64,000 nt of DNA from positions 62,001 to 126,000 of the forward strand of contig NZ_FRDN01000010.1 of assembly GCF_900143285.1 (NCBI RefSeq), written 5' to 3'. Shown piece by piece: positions 42,599 through 52,037 of the stretch. This DNA comes from Desulfitobacterium chlororespirans DSM 11544. GTDB taxonomy: Bacteria > Bacillota > Desulfitobacteriia > Desulfitobacteriales > Desulfitobacteriaceae. The translations under genes and the position numbers were made by a program. The first letter of the stretch is position 1. Every line of letters starts with the position of its first letter. Under the pieces are notes generated by a model. That model was not told the DNA's origin, searched no databases, and worked only from the letters and a program-made list of their open reading frames with translations.

Positions 42599-43204
42599 CT
42601 ATAGTTTGGCTTCGTGTGTCATGGTGAAAGCCTCTAAAAGCATGGTTGCCGAAGTAAGAGTCTGCTCCCGCAAAGAGAAGCTGAACTCCGCCATTCGCCA
42701 CTTGAGAATGATCTCATGAATCATTCCCAGAATAATATTGGTTAAACTTTCACTATGAGCGGATGGCTTCAGTTCACCCATTCCGATCGAGCTATGAATT
42801 AAAGACTGGATGTCGTTTGACCGTCGGTAAATAATCTCCATAACCTTATCCCTGAGCTCTTCGTCGTACAACAATCCATTGTAGGCCAGAAGAATCGCCG
42901 TAATTTCCGGATAGTTCTCACAGTAAGTTATATAGCTGTCGATGAGATGAAGAACCTTCTCTTTGGGAGTTAAGTTCTTCGTTAGGGTTGCTTCCAACAA
43001 AGCATGATCATATTGGGAAGAGTGCTCAAGAACGGCTGATACGAGTTCGTTTTTCGATTTAAAATGCTTGAAGATGGTAGCTTCGGAAACTCCTTCTCGT
43101 TTGGCCACTTCTCTTGTGGAAAAGCCTTGAAAGCCCTTTTCATTGATGAGGGAGATGGCTGTAATAACCAGGCTCTCTTTTCTGTGTATAAGATTGCTAT
43201 CCAC
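42599..43204 (-). CDS. TetR family regulator next to the hybrid kinase
   Basis: 201 residues. The DNA-binding part is ISLINEKGFQGFSTREVAKREGVSEATIFKHFKSKNELV; the C-terminal domain resembles TetR_C types with no obvious ligand clue. The start is GTG 43204 after AAGGAG. It precedes the hybrid kinase by 17 bp in the same direction, so it may autoregulate the signalling operon. Co-occurrence of a TetR repressor with a phosphorelay is unusual and the ligand is unknown. Confidence 0.87.
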   Translation of the reverse strand: MDSNLIHRKESLVITAISLINEKGFQGFSTREVAKREGVSEATIFKHFKSKNELVSAVLEHSSQYDHALLEATLTKNLTPKEKVLHLIDSYITYCENYPEITAILLAYNGLLYDEELRDKVMEIIYRRSNDIQSLIHSSIGMGELKPSAHSESLTNIILGMIHEIILKWRMAEFSFSLREQTLTSATMLLEAFTMTHEAKL

Positions 43205-43277
43205 ATCAATTCTCCTTATTTCGTCAAAACTCGTAACCTTTCTTCATTGTAGCACATTTTTCCAAAGACCAGCAGAT

Positions 43278-45269
43278 TTATAGTTTAAATTTCATGATGA
43301 CTGTTTTAAGGCTTTGGGCTAATTCTGACAGCCCTTCACTGGAAGCCGCGATTTCCTGGACAGATGCTGTTTGCTCTTCCATGGAAGCGGTAACTTCCTC
43401 TGTGGCGGCGGAATTCTCTTCAGCGATGGCCGAGAGAGCTTGTAATGTGGAATGGATTTCATCCTTAATTTTGTCCATTGCCGCTTCCGAAACATTCAGC
43501 TCGTTCACGGCTTGGATAGCTTCCTCCATGGATTGGGCAATCACCCGATATTTATCCTGGCAGGTCATAACGCTTTCCGCTTGTTCCTTGGATATCTGGG
43601 ATACTTTCTCCATGTTTTTGACCGCATCCTGAGAGTTATTTTGCAGCTCCTTCACCATGAGATCAATGGATTTAGTGGAAGCGGAGGATTGCTCAGCCAG
43701 CTTGCGAATCTCTTCGGCGACGACGGAAAATCCCCGTCCTGCTTCTCCTGCCCGGGCTGCTTCGATAGCTGCGTTCAAGGCCAGGAGATTGGTTTGCTCT
43801 GCTATGGAAGCAATGACATTGCTGGCTTGCTCAATCTTTTGGGAACTTTCATTGGTTTTAAAAATTACTTGACGTATTTCCTCAGTGGCTCCGTTGTTTT
43901 CCTGAGAGATACGGGTGAGGTTATCAATCTCTTGCAAGCCTTCATCCACAACAGCCGAAACCCTATTCGATGCAGCATTTAAGGCTTCCACCAACTCAAG
44001 ATCCTTTTCAATGGCTTGTCCGAGGCGGGCGGCTTTCAGCGCTCCCTCTTCCGTATTACCGGCTTGCTCGGATGCTCCTCTGGCAATTTCCGTAACTGCT
44101 CTCGATACTTCTTCCGCAGTGATGGCACTTTGCTGGGTTGACGCTGTCAGTTGCACAGATACAGCGGCGACTTTCTCAGAGGACTCTTTGACATCCCCTA
44201 TGAACTCTCTGAGGCTGGCGGTGATGACTTGGATTCCTTTGGCCAAGGCTCCGATCTCATTGGCTTTTTTGAGCAATCCTTCAGGTACATCCTGGGTCAC
44301 ATCCAAGCGGGCAATTCTCTCGGCACTCTCCTTCACTTTCATAATGGGCTTAGCCATAGAATTTCCAATCAGGGTGACAAAGCCCATACTTATGAAGAAA
44401 ATAATCACTCCGGTAACTAAAATATCCTTTTGGAGAGCAGGGATGGCTGACAGAACTTCTTCCTGACTGGCCGTAATAACAAAGGTCCAATCGCTGCCCT
44501 GAATAGGAGCATATCCCGCATATAAATCCTGACCGTTATAGGTATAGGAACTTACTCCCTGGCCGCTCTGCAGCAGGTTTTCAATCATAGTCGCCGTGGA
44601 CATTAAACTTTGGTCCTCTTTGACTGCTTCGATAGGATTGAATTGATCGAACACTTTTTCTCTGTCCGGGTGGGCAATAACCGTTCCTTGGCTATTAACC
44701 ATATATCCATAACCATTTTGACCATATCCTGTGTCTTCCGCGATCAGGCTTAAGGCATTGCCGTCACGGCGCCCGATCAATGCCCCCACCACTTTCCCTT
44801 CGTTGACAATCGGTGTGGCATACATAATAACCAGGCTGTTGGTCACCCTGCTGATGATCAGATCAGATACATTCGTTTCCCCTTTTAAGGCCTTTTGCAC
44901 ATAATCCCGGTCTCCCAGTTGGTTGGTTGACCCATCGGTATAGCTGACGGAACCGTCCAACTGAACCACCCCAAGATCAAGAAAATTGGTGTTGGGGAGT
45001 TGTCTTTGCAAGATGGGTTGTTGTACCTGCCAATCCATGGTTTGCATATCTTCCCTTAAGGCGATCATCTCCAAGGTTTTCTTTTGGGTTTCCAAACGGC
45101 TTTCCGTGAGTTTAGCCGAATCGGCGGCAAGGGTACCTAAAGCTTTTTCTGCTTCAGCCGTCAGGGCATTGCTGGCCTTTGCCAAAGACAGATATCCCAG
45201 GGCTAAAGATGATAGCAATACAAGTATGGAAAAATAAATGACCAGTTGTGTTCTGATACTTTTCAACAC
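43278..45269 (-). CDS. Methyl-accepting chemotaxis protein with extracellular Cache sensor
   Basis: About 663 residues. Helix 1 ([21 protein letters not shown]) is followed by a double-Cache-type extracellular domain ([48 protein letters not shown]), helix 2 ([20 protein letters not shown]), HAMP, and the MCP signalling domain with [38 protein letters not shown]. It should sense small organic ligands. The frame reaches 45332, but that would overlap the next gene; GGAGG stands just before GTG 45269/TTG 45266, so the start is one of these. No che genes adjoin. Confidence 0.9.
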   Translation of the reverse strand: MLKSIRTQLVIYFSILVLLSSLALGYLSLAKASNALTAEAEKALGTLAADSAKLTESRLETQKKTLEMIALREDMQTMDWQVQQPILQRQLPNTNFLDLGVVQLDGSVSYTDGSTNQLGDRDYVQKALKGETNVSDLIISRVTNSLVIMYATPIVNEGKVVGALIGRRDGNALSLIAEDTGYGQNGYGYMVNSQGTVIAHPDREKVFDQFNPIEAVKEDQSLMSTATMIENLLQSGQGVSSYTYNGQDLYAGYAPIQGSDWTFVITASQEEVLSAIPALQKDILVTGVIIFFISMGFVTLIGNSMAKPIMKVKESAERIARLDVTQDVPEGLLKKANEIGALAKGIQVITASLREFIGDVKESSEKVAAVSVQLTASTQQSAITAEEVSRAVTEIARGASEQAGNTEEGALKAARLGQAIEKDLELVEALNAASNRVSAVVDEGLQEIDNLTRISQENNGATEEIRQVIFKTNESSQKIEQASNVIASIAEQTNLLALNAAIEAARAGEAGRGFSVVAEEIRKLAEQSSASTKSIDLMVKELQNNSQDAVKNMEKVSQISKEQAESVMTCQDKYRVIAQSMEEAIQAVNELNVSEAAMDKIKDEIHSTLQALSAIAEENSAATEEVTASMEEQTASVQEIAASSEGLSELAQSLKTVIMKFKL

Positions 45270-45292
45270 ACAGTCCTCCAATTTCATTTTAA

Positions 45293-47083
45293 TTAAATCC
45301 CCAGAGCCTTGGCGTTGATTTGCGGCTCGCATTTTTTATTCGCTATAATTTCAGCAAGCTGATGCTGTGGTATCGGCTTACTATAGAGATACCCCTGACC
45401 GGTGTGACAGTTGAACCGCTTCAGGTGGGACAGCTGCTCCAGACTTTCAATTCCCTCGGCCACCAACTTAATATTGAGTTCACGGGCCAGATTGATCACA
45501 GAATGGGTAATAATCGTGCTGGTTTTATTGGTAGGAATGTTCTGTATAAAGGAGCTGTCAATTTTTATAATATCTATATTAAAGGTAAGCAAATACGATA
45601 AGGATGAAAAACCTGTACCGAAGTCATCCACTGCAACCAAAATGCCGATCTCCTGAAGTTTTTGCAGATCGGCAATGACCTTCTTGGCATTATCGATGAG
45701 GACACTTTCCGTGATTTCTATAATAAGATAGCGGGGATCGAGCTTCATCTTGTCAAGAATGGCCTGGATGCTCTCCACAAAGCACTCTTCCGCAAACTGC
45801 ACGGACGAACAGTTGATGGATACTTTGAGGGGAGGCAGTCCTTCCTTTTGCCATTGCTTATGACTGCGGCATACTTCTTCCAACAGCCATTTTCCCACAT
45901 CCACTATAAAACCGGTTTCTTCCATAATCGGGATAAATTCAGCGGGGGAAATCATTCCGCATAAGGGGTGTTTCCAGCGCAGCAAAGCCTCTACGGCAAG
46001 AACTTCATTGGTATATAGATTGACTATAGGTTGATAATGCACCGCAAACTGACCCTCCTTAAGGGCCTTCTGCATGTCACGGCGCAGCAGAAATTCTCTG
46101 TAATTCTTATGCTCCACATCAGCTGAATAAAATTGGTAGTGCTTGTTGCCAGCAGCTTTGCCTCGTAATAAAGCGGCGTAAGCAGACTTAACAAGAGTCT
46201 CACTATCTTGGGCATCATGAGGATAGATACTAATGCCCAGACTCACACTAATATCCAGTTTATGCTCATCCACTATAAAGGGGGCATCAAAAAGGCGCAA
46301 AACCTCTTCAACCAAAGGGATATAATCATCCTGCCCCTCTCCCCGGGCAGCCACTATGGCATACTGGTCCCCGGAAAAGCGGCAAAGCAACACCTGATCC
46401 GTACACATCAAGCGCAGGCGCCGGCTGATTTGCCTGAGCAACTGGTCCCCATGCTCATAGCCTAAGTAGCTGTTGATGTATTTGAATCGATCAATGTCCA
46501 CAATGATCAATGCCAGGGCTTCTTCTTCCCCGGCCTCCGCCATGTGCTGACTCAGCAGTGATTCAAAGGCGCCCCGAGCGGGAAGCCTGGTTAGTTCATC
46601 CAGGGTTGTAAAGGCTTTTGCCTGGCTATCCTCTCTGTTACGATATGAAGAAGACACTCTCCAGTTGAGAATTAATCCTTGTATGGAGGGCTCTGCTAAC
46701 TTATTGCGCATACTACAGACCAAGGTTATTTCCTGCCCTGCTTTGGTCTTAATCTTTATTTCTTCTTGCACCACTTGATCAGGGTGACCGAGGGCTGCAC
46801 TCAGCATCTGCGTAAATTTAGCTTTTTCTGTCGGTTCAAAAAGTTCATAGGTTGGCTTACCTATCCGCTCTTCGGGCTTGTAACCAAGGATCTTTTCAAC
46901 AGCGGGGCTTATGTATTGAATGGTCCCATCTGAGTTGATAATCTCAAACACGTCATGGGAATCCTGCACTAAAACTTGAAAGCGTCTCTGCAGGTTCCTC
47001 AAGGTATGACTTGTGCTGGGATTGCGTTTTTTTTCGTTTTTAGCAATGGTTTTATTCCGGGCTAATATACTACTTTTCCTCAT
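45293..47083 (-). CDS. PAS-GGDEF-EAL protein, probable c-di-GMP phosphodiesterase
   Basis: 596 residues, cytoplasmic. A PAS domain (about 35-150), a GGDEF-like domain whose active-site loop reads [11 protein letters not shown] in place of GGDEF, and a full EAL domain ([51 protein letters not shown]) are seen. The cyclase is therefore probably dead and may bind GTP as an activator, while the EAL residues needed for hydrolysis are present. It should lower c-di-GMP. It precedes the chemoreceptor with only about 24 bp between them, which suggests a joint motility or attachment role. Confidence 0.9.
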   Translation of the reverse strand: MRKSSILARNKTIAKNEKKRNPSTSHTLRNLQRRFQVLVQDSHDVFEIINSDGTIQYISPAVEKILGYKPEERIGKPTYELFEPTEKAKFTQMLSAALGHPDQVVQEEIKIKTKAGQEITLVCSMRNKLAEPSIQGLILNWRVSSSYRNREDSQAKAFTTLDELTRLPARGAFESLLSQHMAEAGEEEALALIIVDIDRFKYINSYLGYEHGDQLLRQISRRLRLMCTDQVLLCRFSGDQYAIVAARGEGQDDYIPLVEEVLRLFDAPFIVDEHKLDISVSLGISIYPHDAQDSETLVKSAYAALLRGKAAGNKHYQFYSADVEHKNYREFLLRRDMQKALKEGQFAVHYQPIVNLYTNEVLAVEALLRWKHPLCGMISPAEFIPIMEETGFIVDVGKWLLEEVCRSHKQWQKEGLPPLKVSINCSSVQFAEECFVESIQAILDKMKLDPRYLIIEITESVLIDNAKKVIADLQKLQEIGILVAVDDFGTGFSSLSYLLTFNIDIIKIDSSFIQNIPTNKTSTIITHSVINLARELNIKLVAEGIESLEQLSHLKRFNCHTGQGYLYSKPIPQHQLAEIIANKKCEPQINAKALGI

Positions 47084-47304
47084 GATTTGATCCTTTCATC
47101 GGGAAACCCCTGTATCTAATCGATTTTAAGTTACATCCTCAAGCTAGGTAAGTAATCACTCACTCTCTTTCGCTACACGATTTATTATTTAATACTGCTA
47201 TAAATATGTCAATACTATCTTTAATTACCAGATAATTCTTTTTGCGACATATTACGACATTTACCTCTTTATCTCTTTCAGCTTAGAACATCATTGCTGT
47301 CCGG

Positions 47305-47502
47305 CTAGGCCGCTTCTTCAATCCCGAGTAGCGCAGCTATCCTGTCCCGGTATTTATTGCCGGGGCGGCTGCCATAGAGAATTTCGCTGAACCGGTTCAT
47401 GGGTATGTTGTACTTCTTGCAAAATTCGCTGTTGCTCATTCGCCTGTCGATTAGTCTCTTTTTCACTTCAACTCCAAACGGGGTCAGTTCTTTTAAACGC
47501 AC
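47305..47502 (-). CDS. Small HTH protein, 65 residues
   Basis: GTG 47502 lies behind GGGAGG and opens 65 codons: RLKELTPFGVEVKKRLIDRRMSNSEFCKKYNIPMNRFSEILYGSRPG. The layout is that of the small Cro/phage-regulator-like HTH fold (helices from KKRLIDRR to RFSEILYG). It would bind DNA as a dimer. It is divergent from a larger XRE regulator with a 268-bp spacer; no phage or conjugation genes are near. Target unknown. Confidence 0.65.
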   Translation of the reverse strand: MRLKELTPFGVEVKKRLIDRRMSNSEFCKKYNIPMNRFSEILYGSRPGNKYRDRIAALLGIEEAA

Positions 47503-47770
47503 GGATCACTACCTCCCATATATGAGATAAATTTTCCATTTCGGCAGCATCGGTTTACCTAGAGCTTCAGGTGCCACATTTTTTCTTTACCAGATACCGA
47601 CAAATTCAACCATTGTACCTTAGCTGGTGCTGTATTACACTTGTCTTGCGGAAGAATTTCCCTATGAATATTATAGGCTCATATGTGGGACGATACAATA
47701 GATATTAGCGCAAATATTAGACGATTGTACGTCTTATATCTCTGCACCGTATTTGGATGGAGGAAAGTTT
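47503..47770. other. Divergent spacer between two HTH genes with an operator-like dyad
   Basis: No gene is seen. AGACG-ATTGTA-CGTCT (47719-47734) is a perfect 5+5 dyad 37 bp before the XRE start, and a related ACGATACAAT lies at about 47690. These are candidate autoregulatory sites. Confidence 0.4.
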
Positions 47771-48193
47771 ATGAATGCTGAATCATTTAAAAAATCTCTA
47801 GGCACCAGAATCAAACAGCTTAGAAAAAATGGTAAATTGTCCTTAGCGGATCTTTCAAGGCATCTTCCCAGTATTTCTCGCGCAAATTTGGGACGGATCG
47901 AAAATGGTGAGGTTATGCCGTCAGCTATATTCATTTATGAAATCTCCTCATTTTTCAATGTTTCAGCTGATTGGTTATTAACCGGAACTACACCGGCTCT
48001 ACCCAATTATCTAAATGCTGAACACGAAAGGTTAATCGAGATTTTCAATCTCATGAATGGTACGGAGCAGCAGATTCTTATGGCCAACGCAGCCTTTCTT
48101 TTATCCAGTGATTATTCTAAGTTGATAAAACAACCTTTACATAAAAGCAAACCCATCGATCTGGAATCAACGCACTTTAATGAGGCGGAATAA
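47771..48193 (+). CDS. XRE family transcriptional regulator
   Basis: About 140 residues. The N-terminal HTH_3 domain is GTRIKQLRKNGKLSLADLSRHLPSISRANLGRIENGEVMPSAIFIYEISSFFNVSADWLLTG, the arrangement of SinR/phage-repressor-like proteins. A short helical tail follows with no protease-like domain. GGAGGAAAG precedes ATG 47771; an upstream in-frame ATG at 47753 overlaps that site. It is alone on the plus strand, followed by a 20-bp palindrome. Likely an autoregulated repressor; targets unknown. Confidence 0.83.
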   Translation: MNAESFKKSLGTRIKQLRKNGKLSLADLSRHLPSISRANLGRIENGEVMPSAIFIYEISSFFNVSADWLLTGTTPALPNYLNAEHERLIEIFNLMNGTEQQILMANAAFLLSSDYSKLIKQPLHKSKPIDLESTHFNEAE

Positions 48194-48218
48194 GAACAGC
48201 CTTTATTTTTAGCCGCAC

Positions 48219-48238
48219 ATGTGGAAAATTTTCCACAT
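48219..48238. repeat. Perfect 20-bp palindrome after the XRE gene
   Basis: ATGTGGAAAATTTTCCACAT reads the same on both strands. Without a loop it is more like a protein binding site than a terminator; it is 25 bp after the stop. Confidence 0.5.
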
Positions 48239-48337
48239 ATCAAGAAAACACGGCTTCACTGAAGACACTGTCTACCCACTTGTTTGCCTTAAACCGGTGC
48301 TTGCCAAGGAGGCAAAGCCGCTGGTTGCCCTTATGCT

Positions 48338-48366
48338 TAAACCGCTCTCCAAAGAGCGGTTTTTCG
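48338..48366 (+). terminator. Plus-strand terminator after the XRE gene
   Basis: AAACCGCTCT-CCAA-AGAGCGGTTTTT, stem plus U-run, 145 bp downstream of the XRE stop. Confidence 0.7.
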
Positions 48367-48377
48367 TATTGGTACAT

Positions 48378-48423
48378 AAATAATAAAGGGACTACACCCA
48401 ATATTATTCAGGGTCTAGTCCCT
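48378..48423 (-). terminator. Terminator of the 48457-49254 cyclase gene
   Basis: AGGGACTA..CACCC (48387-48399) pairs with GGGTC..TAGTCCCT (48411-48423), and the minus strand continues TTTATTATTT. Confidence 0.65.
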
Positions 48424-48456
48424 CAAAAGCTTATAAGCAAAATTGTCAACAAATCC

Positions 48457-49254
48457 TTAAGCAATCATCCCTTGGCTGAAGCGCCAGACGGTATTGCGGG
48501 TCTTCTTGGCCTGGTACAAAGCCTGGTCGGAGAAATTTACGATGAGATCCGTATTGTTGGTAAGCCTGTTCTCTTTGACTTTGACTTCTTCCAGTTTCTT
48601 GTAAGAAACCACGCCCGCACTAAAGGTTACTTTTTGGGAAGCTATCTCCGGGCCAAAGTCATGGTTTTCCACAAGCTTGCGGATTCTCTCAATAAGATTA
48701 GCGGCTCCTTCCTCACTGGTTTCAGGCAATAAAATCGCAAACTCTTCGCCGCCCCAGCGGATGACTTCATCACTGGCCCTGACATTCTTACGCAGGATCT
48801 CGGCGGTTTCCTTAATCACCTTATCCCCGGCAAGATGGCCATAAGTATCGTTGATATTCTTAAAACGATCGATATCAATCATGGCCAGGGAGTATTCTTT
48901 TTCTTTCTTTGCGTATTTTTCCATATCGATATTCAGGCGCAGGTACATAAAACCCTTATTGGGCAACCCTGTCATGGAGTCTGTATACCCCTTAACCGCC
49001 AAAGTCTTAACAAATTCACCCAGAGAAATGCCATTAAAAATTAAGACGACCACGACGGACAGCCATACCCAGCGTGCTTGGTGCAGAGGAAAAAACCAAT
49101 AAATAAAATAGGCTAAGAGCCACAGTAAGATACCTAATAGAGAGAGGATCAAAGGCGCATGGCTCATGAACAGCTTGGTAAAGATCTGAACAAATTTTTT
49201 CAAGCCACGCTCTCTCCCTTTCGGCTTAGTCTTTATGCTTGTTCTAAACATCAC
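48457..49254 (-). CDS. Membrane diguanylate cyclase (GGDEF)
   Basis: 265 residues. Two hydrophobic helices (APLILSLLGILLWLLAYFIYW and WVWLSVVVVLIFNGISLG) anchor a GGDEF domain with active site RWGGEEFAILLPE and the product-inhibition site RASD five residues before it. It should make c-di-GMP from GTP. There is no sensor domain beyond the membrane part. The frame starts at ATG 49254, but a TTG at about 49203 is better placed after AAGGGAGAG and just before KKFVQIF, so the true start is open. It is a single gene with its own terminator. Confidence 0.88.
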   Translation of the reverse strand: MMFRTSIKTKPKGRERGLKKFVQIFTKLFMSHAPLILSLLGILLWLLAYFIYWFFPLHQARWVWLSVVVVLIFNGISLGEFVKTLAVKGYTDSMTGLPNKGFMYLRLNIDMEKYAKKEKEYSLAMIDIDRFKNINDTYGHLAGDKVIKETAEILRKNVRASDEVIRWGGEEFAILLPETSEEGAANLIERIRKLVENHDFGPEIASQKVTFSAGVVSYKKLEEVKVKENRLTNNTDLIVNFSDQALYQAKKTRNTVWRFSQGMIA

Positions 49255-49404
49255 TTAATTCGTTATACATAAAAAATAGTTTTATAATCAACTTTTTATA
49301 ATTATTCTAATAGCAACCAAATAATGAGTAATTCCTAATTCCTCTGATAATTCGCCATTTTCTTAAATAATCCTTTTTTTCACCATAGGTTATTATATAG
49401 TCTC

Positions 49405-49441
49405 CTGATAAAAGTAATGCCAGCAAAAAGTATTTGCTGGC
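49405..49441 (-). terminator. Terminator of the amino acid ABC operon
   Basis: GCCAGCAAA (49419-49427) pairs with TTTGCTGGC (49433-49441); the minus strand continues ATTACTTTTATC. It lies 26 bp past the ATPase stop. Confidence 0.7.
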
Positions 49442-49466
49442 TTGAACATTCTTATTTATGAATAGT

Positions 49467-50231
49467 CTACTTGGCGCTCATGTGATTGAGAAAAGCCTGG
49501 GTCCTTTGCTGCTTAGGATCTCCAAATACGGCTTCCGGGTCTCCTTCTTCGACGATCTCTCCCTTATCCATGAAGATAACACGATTGGCTACTTCACGGG
49601 CAAAGCTCATTTCGTGGGTCACCACAATCATGGTCATATGCTCTTCAGCTAACTGCCGCATCGCCTTTAGTACTTCGCCGGTTAATTCGGGATCAAGAGC
49701 TGACGTAGGCTCATCAAAAAGCATAATATCAGGGTTCATGGCCAAAGCACGGGCGATGGCTACCCGTTGTTTCTGGCCGCCGGACAGCCTGGACGGATAG
49801 CAATCCAGTTTATCGAGAAGGCCCACCTTGCCAAGCAATTCCTTGGCTACAGGGATGATCTCGTCTTTTTTTACCCCTTTAACCGTAAAGGGTGCTTCAA
49901 TAACATTTTCTAAAACGGTGAGATGAGGAAACAGGTTAAACTGCTGAAAGACCATGCCCATTCTGCGGCAGATCATGCGCGCTTGGGATTCTTCTGCATA
50001 AGCCACTTTTCCTTCTGCCGTGGTAGAGACCAACTCATCCCCTTCGATGGTGATGCTTCCTCCGTCAATCATTTCCAGCCGGTTCAGGCAGCGTAAAAAA
50101 GTGCTTTTGCCTGAGCCGGAAGGACCGATGATGGCTACCACTTCTCCCTTGAACACTTCCAAAGAGACTCCTTTGAGAACTTCCAGCTTATCGAAGTTCT
50201 TCTCAATATTTAAGGCACTGATCATTTTCAT
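49467..50231 (-). CDS. Polar amino acid ABC transporter, ATPase
   Basis: About 254 residues. Walker [17 protein letters not shown]-loop [16 protein letters not shown], signature [15 protein letters not shown] and Walker [16 protein letters not shown] match the GlnQ/HisP subfamily closely. It drives uptake with the permease and binding protein encoded just upstream. Several ATGs stand at the start; that at 50231 is best spaced from GAAGGTG. It is last in the order binding protein-permease-ATPase. Confidence 0.92.
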   Translation of the reverse strand: MKMISALNIEKNFDKLEVLKGVSLEVFKGEVVAIIGPSGSGKSTFLRCLNRLEMIDGGSITIEGDELVSTTAEGKVAYAEESQARMICRRMGMVFQQFNLFPHLTVLENVIEAPFTVKGVKKDEIIPVAKELLGKVGLLDKLDCYPSRLSGGQKQRVAIARALAMNPDIMLFDEPTSALDPELTGEVLKAMRQLAEEHMTMIVVTHEMSFAREVANRVIFMDKGEIVEEGDPEAVFGDPKQQRTQAFLNHMSAK

Positions 50232-50249
50232 TCCATTCACCTTCTTTCC

Positions 50250-50909
50250 CTATTCATCATAGGCCGCATAGCGTTTCTCAAGCCTTTGGAAGCCCCAGGT
50301 CAGAACCAGGGTCATCAGCAGGTAGAACACTCCGGCGACGATAAAGGGGGTCATGGTAAAGTCCCTCTGAACCAAGGCTCTCGTAGTACGCAGCAAATCA
50401 TTCATGGCCAGGACATAGATGAGGGAGGTGTCTTTGACCAGGGTAATGGTCTCATTGCTTACCGGCGGCAGCACCCGTTTAATAACTTGAGGGAGGATAA
50501 TGCGGCGCATGAGCTGACCATAGGTCATGCCCAGAGCCCTGGCTCCCTCATATTGCCCACGTTCAATGGACTGAATTCCTGCCCGGAAAATTTCCGCAAA
50601 ATAAGCCGCATAATTCAGGACGAAAGCCAGGATGGCGGCCTGAAAATCCGTAAGAATAAGCATCTCACCGATCACCGGAATAAAAGGCAGGCCAAAATAG
50701 ACAAATAAGAGCTGCAGCATGAGGGGAGTGCCCCTGAAGACCCAAATATAGACCCCTATCGCCGAGCGAAGCACTCCAAACCGGGATATACGGCCCAGGC
50801 TAAGCATCAATCCCAAGGGTACGGACATAACGATGGTTACGAAGAACATTTTTAAAGTGACCACTGTGCCGTTTAACATGGGGCCCAGTATCTGCAAAAT
50901 ATAGTCCAT
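50250..50909 (-). CDS. Polar amino acid ABC transporter, permease
   Basis: About 219 residues, five helices, of the HisM/GlnP type. The early segment GTVVTLKMFFVTIVMSVPLGLML and the EAA-loop region EGARALGMTYGQLMRRIILPQVIKRVLPPVSNETITLVKDTSL are characteristic. GAGGAG lies before ATG 50909. A 10-nt spacer separates it from the ATPase, so the two are coupled. A homodimer is expected. Confidence 0.92.
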   Translation of the reverse strand: MDYILQILGPMLNGTVVTLKMFFVTIVMSVPLGLMLSLGRISRFGVLRSAIGVYIWVFRGTPLMLQLLFVYFGLPFIPVIGEMLILTDFQAAILAFVLNYAAYFAEIFRAGIQSIERGQYEGARALGMTYGQLMRRIILPQVIKRVLPPVSNETITLVKDTSLIYVLAMNDLLRTTRALVQRDFTMTPFIVAGVFYLLMTLVLTWGFQRLEKRYAAYDE

Positions 50910-50965
50910 GATTTCTCTCCTCATGAGTTTTCAAAGGATATTTTCATTTGTCTAACGAAAAAAGG

Positions 50966-51039
50966 TGTAGGGAATTGTTCCTATGCCATTCCGAAAAGGA
51001 AGACTCTCCCTTCGGAAAGACATAAGAGGCGTTCCCTAC
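50966..51039 (-). promoter_or_regulatory. Intergenic stem-loop between binding protein and permease genes
   Basis: GTAGGGAA pairs with TTCCCTAC over about 58 nt, enclosing a CCGAA..TTCGG stem. Such structures commonly protect the binding-protein message and lower permease expression. There is no U-run. Confidence 0.5.
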
Positions 51040-51056
51040 CCTTCGCTCGGTTCCTG

Positions 51057-51881
51057 TTACTTGACGATATCTTCTCCGAACCATTTCTTGGAGATTTCAG
51101 CGGACTTACCGTCTGCCTTCATGGCATCCAAGGCCCCTTGAAGCTTGCTGAGAAGCTCGGTGTCATCCTTGCGCAAACCAACGCCGTATTCTTCTTCGCC
51201 GAAATTATCCTCGATAGCTACAAAGGTGCCCGGCTTTTTGTTCATATAATACTTTAAAACAACTTCATCGCCGACCACAGCCTCAACCCGGCCGATGGAC
51301 AATTCATTGAGAACCGCCACAAAGTCCCCATAGGTTCTTAACTCCTTAAAGGTGCCTGTCACTTCAGGTTCAGCATTGAGGGCGTCTACACTGGAGCTTC
51401 CTTCCTGGGTACCGACAACCTTACCGGCTAAATCTGCTTTGGTCTTAATGTCTGAACCGGACAGAACAACAACGATCTGACGATTAGCCATATAGGGTTT
51501 GGAAAAAGCTATTTTCTCCAATCTTTCTTTGGTGATGGTTAGGCCGTTCCAAATCATATCAATCTTTTTGCTGTTGAGCTCTACTTCTTTGCTGTTCCAG
51601 TCAATGGGCTTGAATTCAACCTCCATGTCCAGGCGTGAAGCCACTTCTTTGGCCATATCCACATCGAAGCCCACCAGATTGCCGCCGTCATCTCTAAAGC
51701 CCATCGGAGCAAAGGTATCATCCAACCCGATGACAATCTTTTGCTGTACGGCGCCTTTTTCCGGCTCTGTATTCGCCTTGCCCGGCTCATTGGTGCCTCC
51801 CGCACTGCTGGAACCACCGCAACCCACTAATAATAATCCTGACATAAGGACAGTCATAGCAACTGCTACCCACTTCTTCAT
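51057..51881 (-). CDS. Polar amino acid ABC transporter, substrate-binding lipoprotein
   Basis: About 274 residues. The signal peptide MKKWVAVAMTVLMSGLLLVGCGGSS has a lipobox ending in Cys. The mature part has the family-3 binding-protein pattern: IVIGLDDTFAPMGFRDDGGNLVGFDVDMAKEVA, the hinge region, and GVGLRKDDTELLSKLQGALDAM. The lack of clear Arg/Asp ligand landmarks leaves the amino acid open. ATG 51881 follows AAGGGG. It is first in the operon. Confidence 0.92.
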   Translation of the reverse strand: MKKWVAVAMTVLMSGLLLVGCGGSSSAGGTNEPGKANTEPEKGAVQQKIVIGLDDTFAPMGFRDDGGNLVGFDVDMAKEVASRLDMEVEFKPIDWNSKEVELNSKKIDMIWNGLTITKERLEKIAFSKPYMANRQIVVVLSGSDIKTKADLAGKVVGTQEGSSSVDALNAEPEVTGTFKELRTYGDFVAVLNELSIGRVEAVVGDEVVLKYYMNKKPGTFVAIEDNFGEEEYGVGLRKDDTELLSKLQGALDAMKADGKSAEISKKWFGEDIVK

Positions 51882-52037
51882 TAGGAACAACCCCTTCTCT
51901 CTCGCAATATCTTGATGCTATTTTACTTTAATACGCTAAAGAGATAAAAGGGTAAACCGGCACATTATTGCAGGATAGACTTGTTTAGCTGAATCATGCT
52001 TATGATTTCGTCTTTTTTTATAGGATTTTATTTATTT

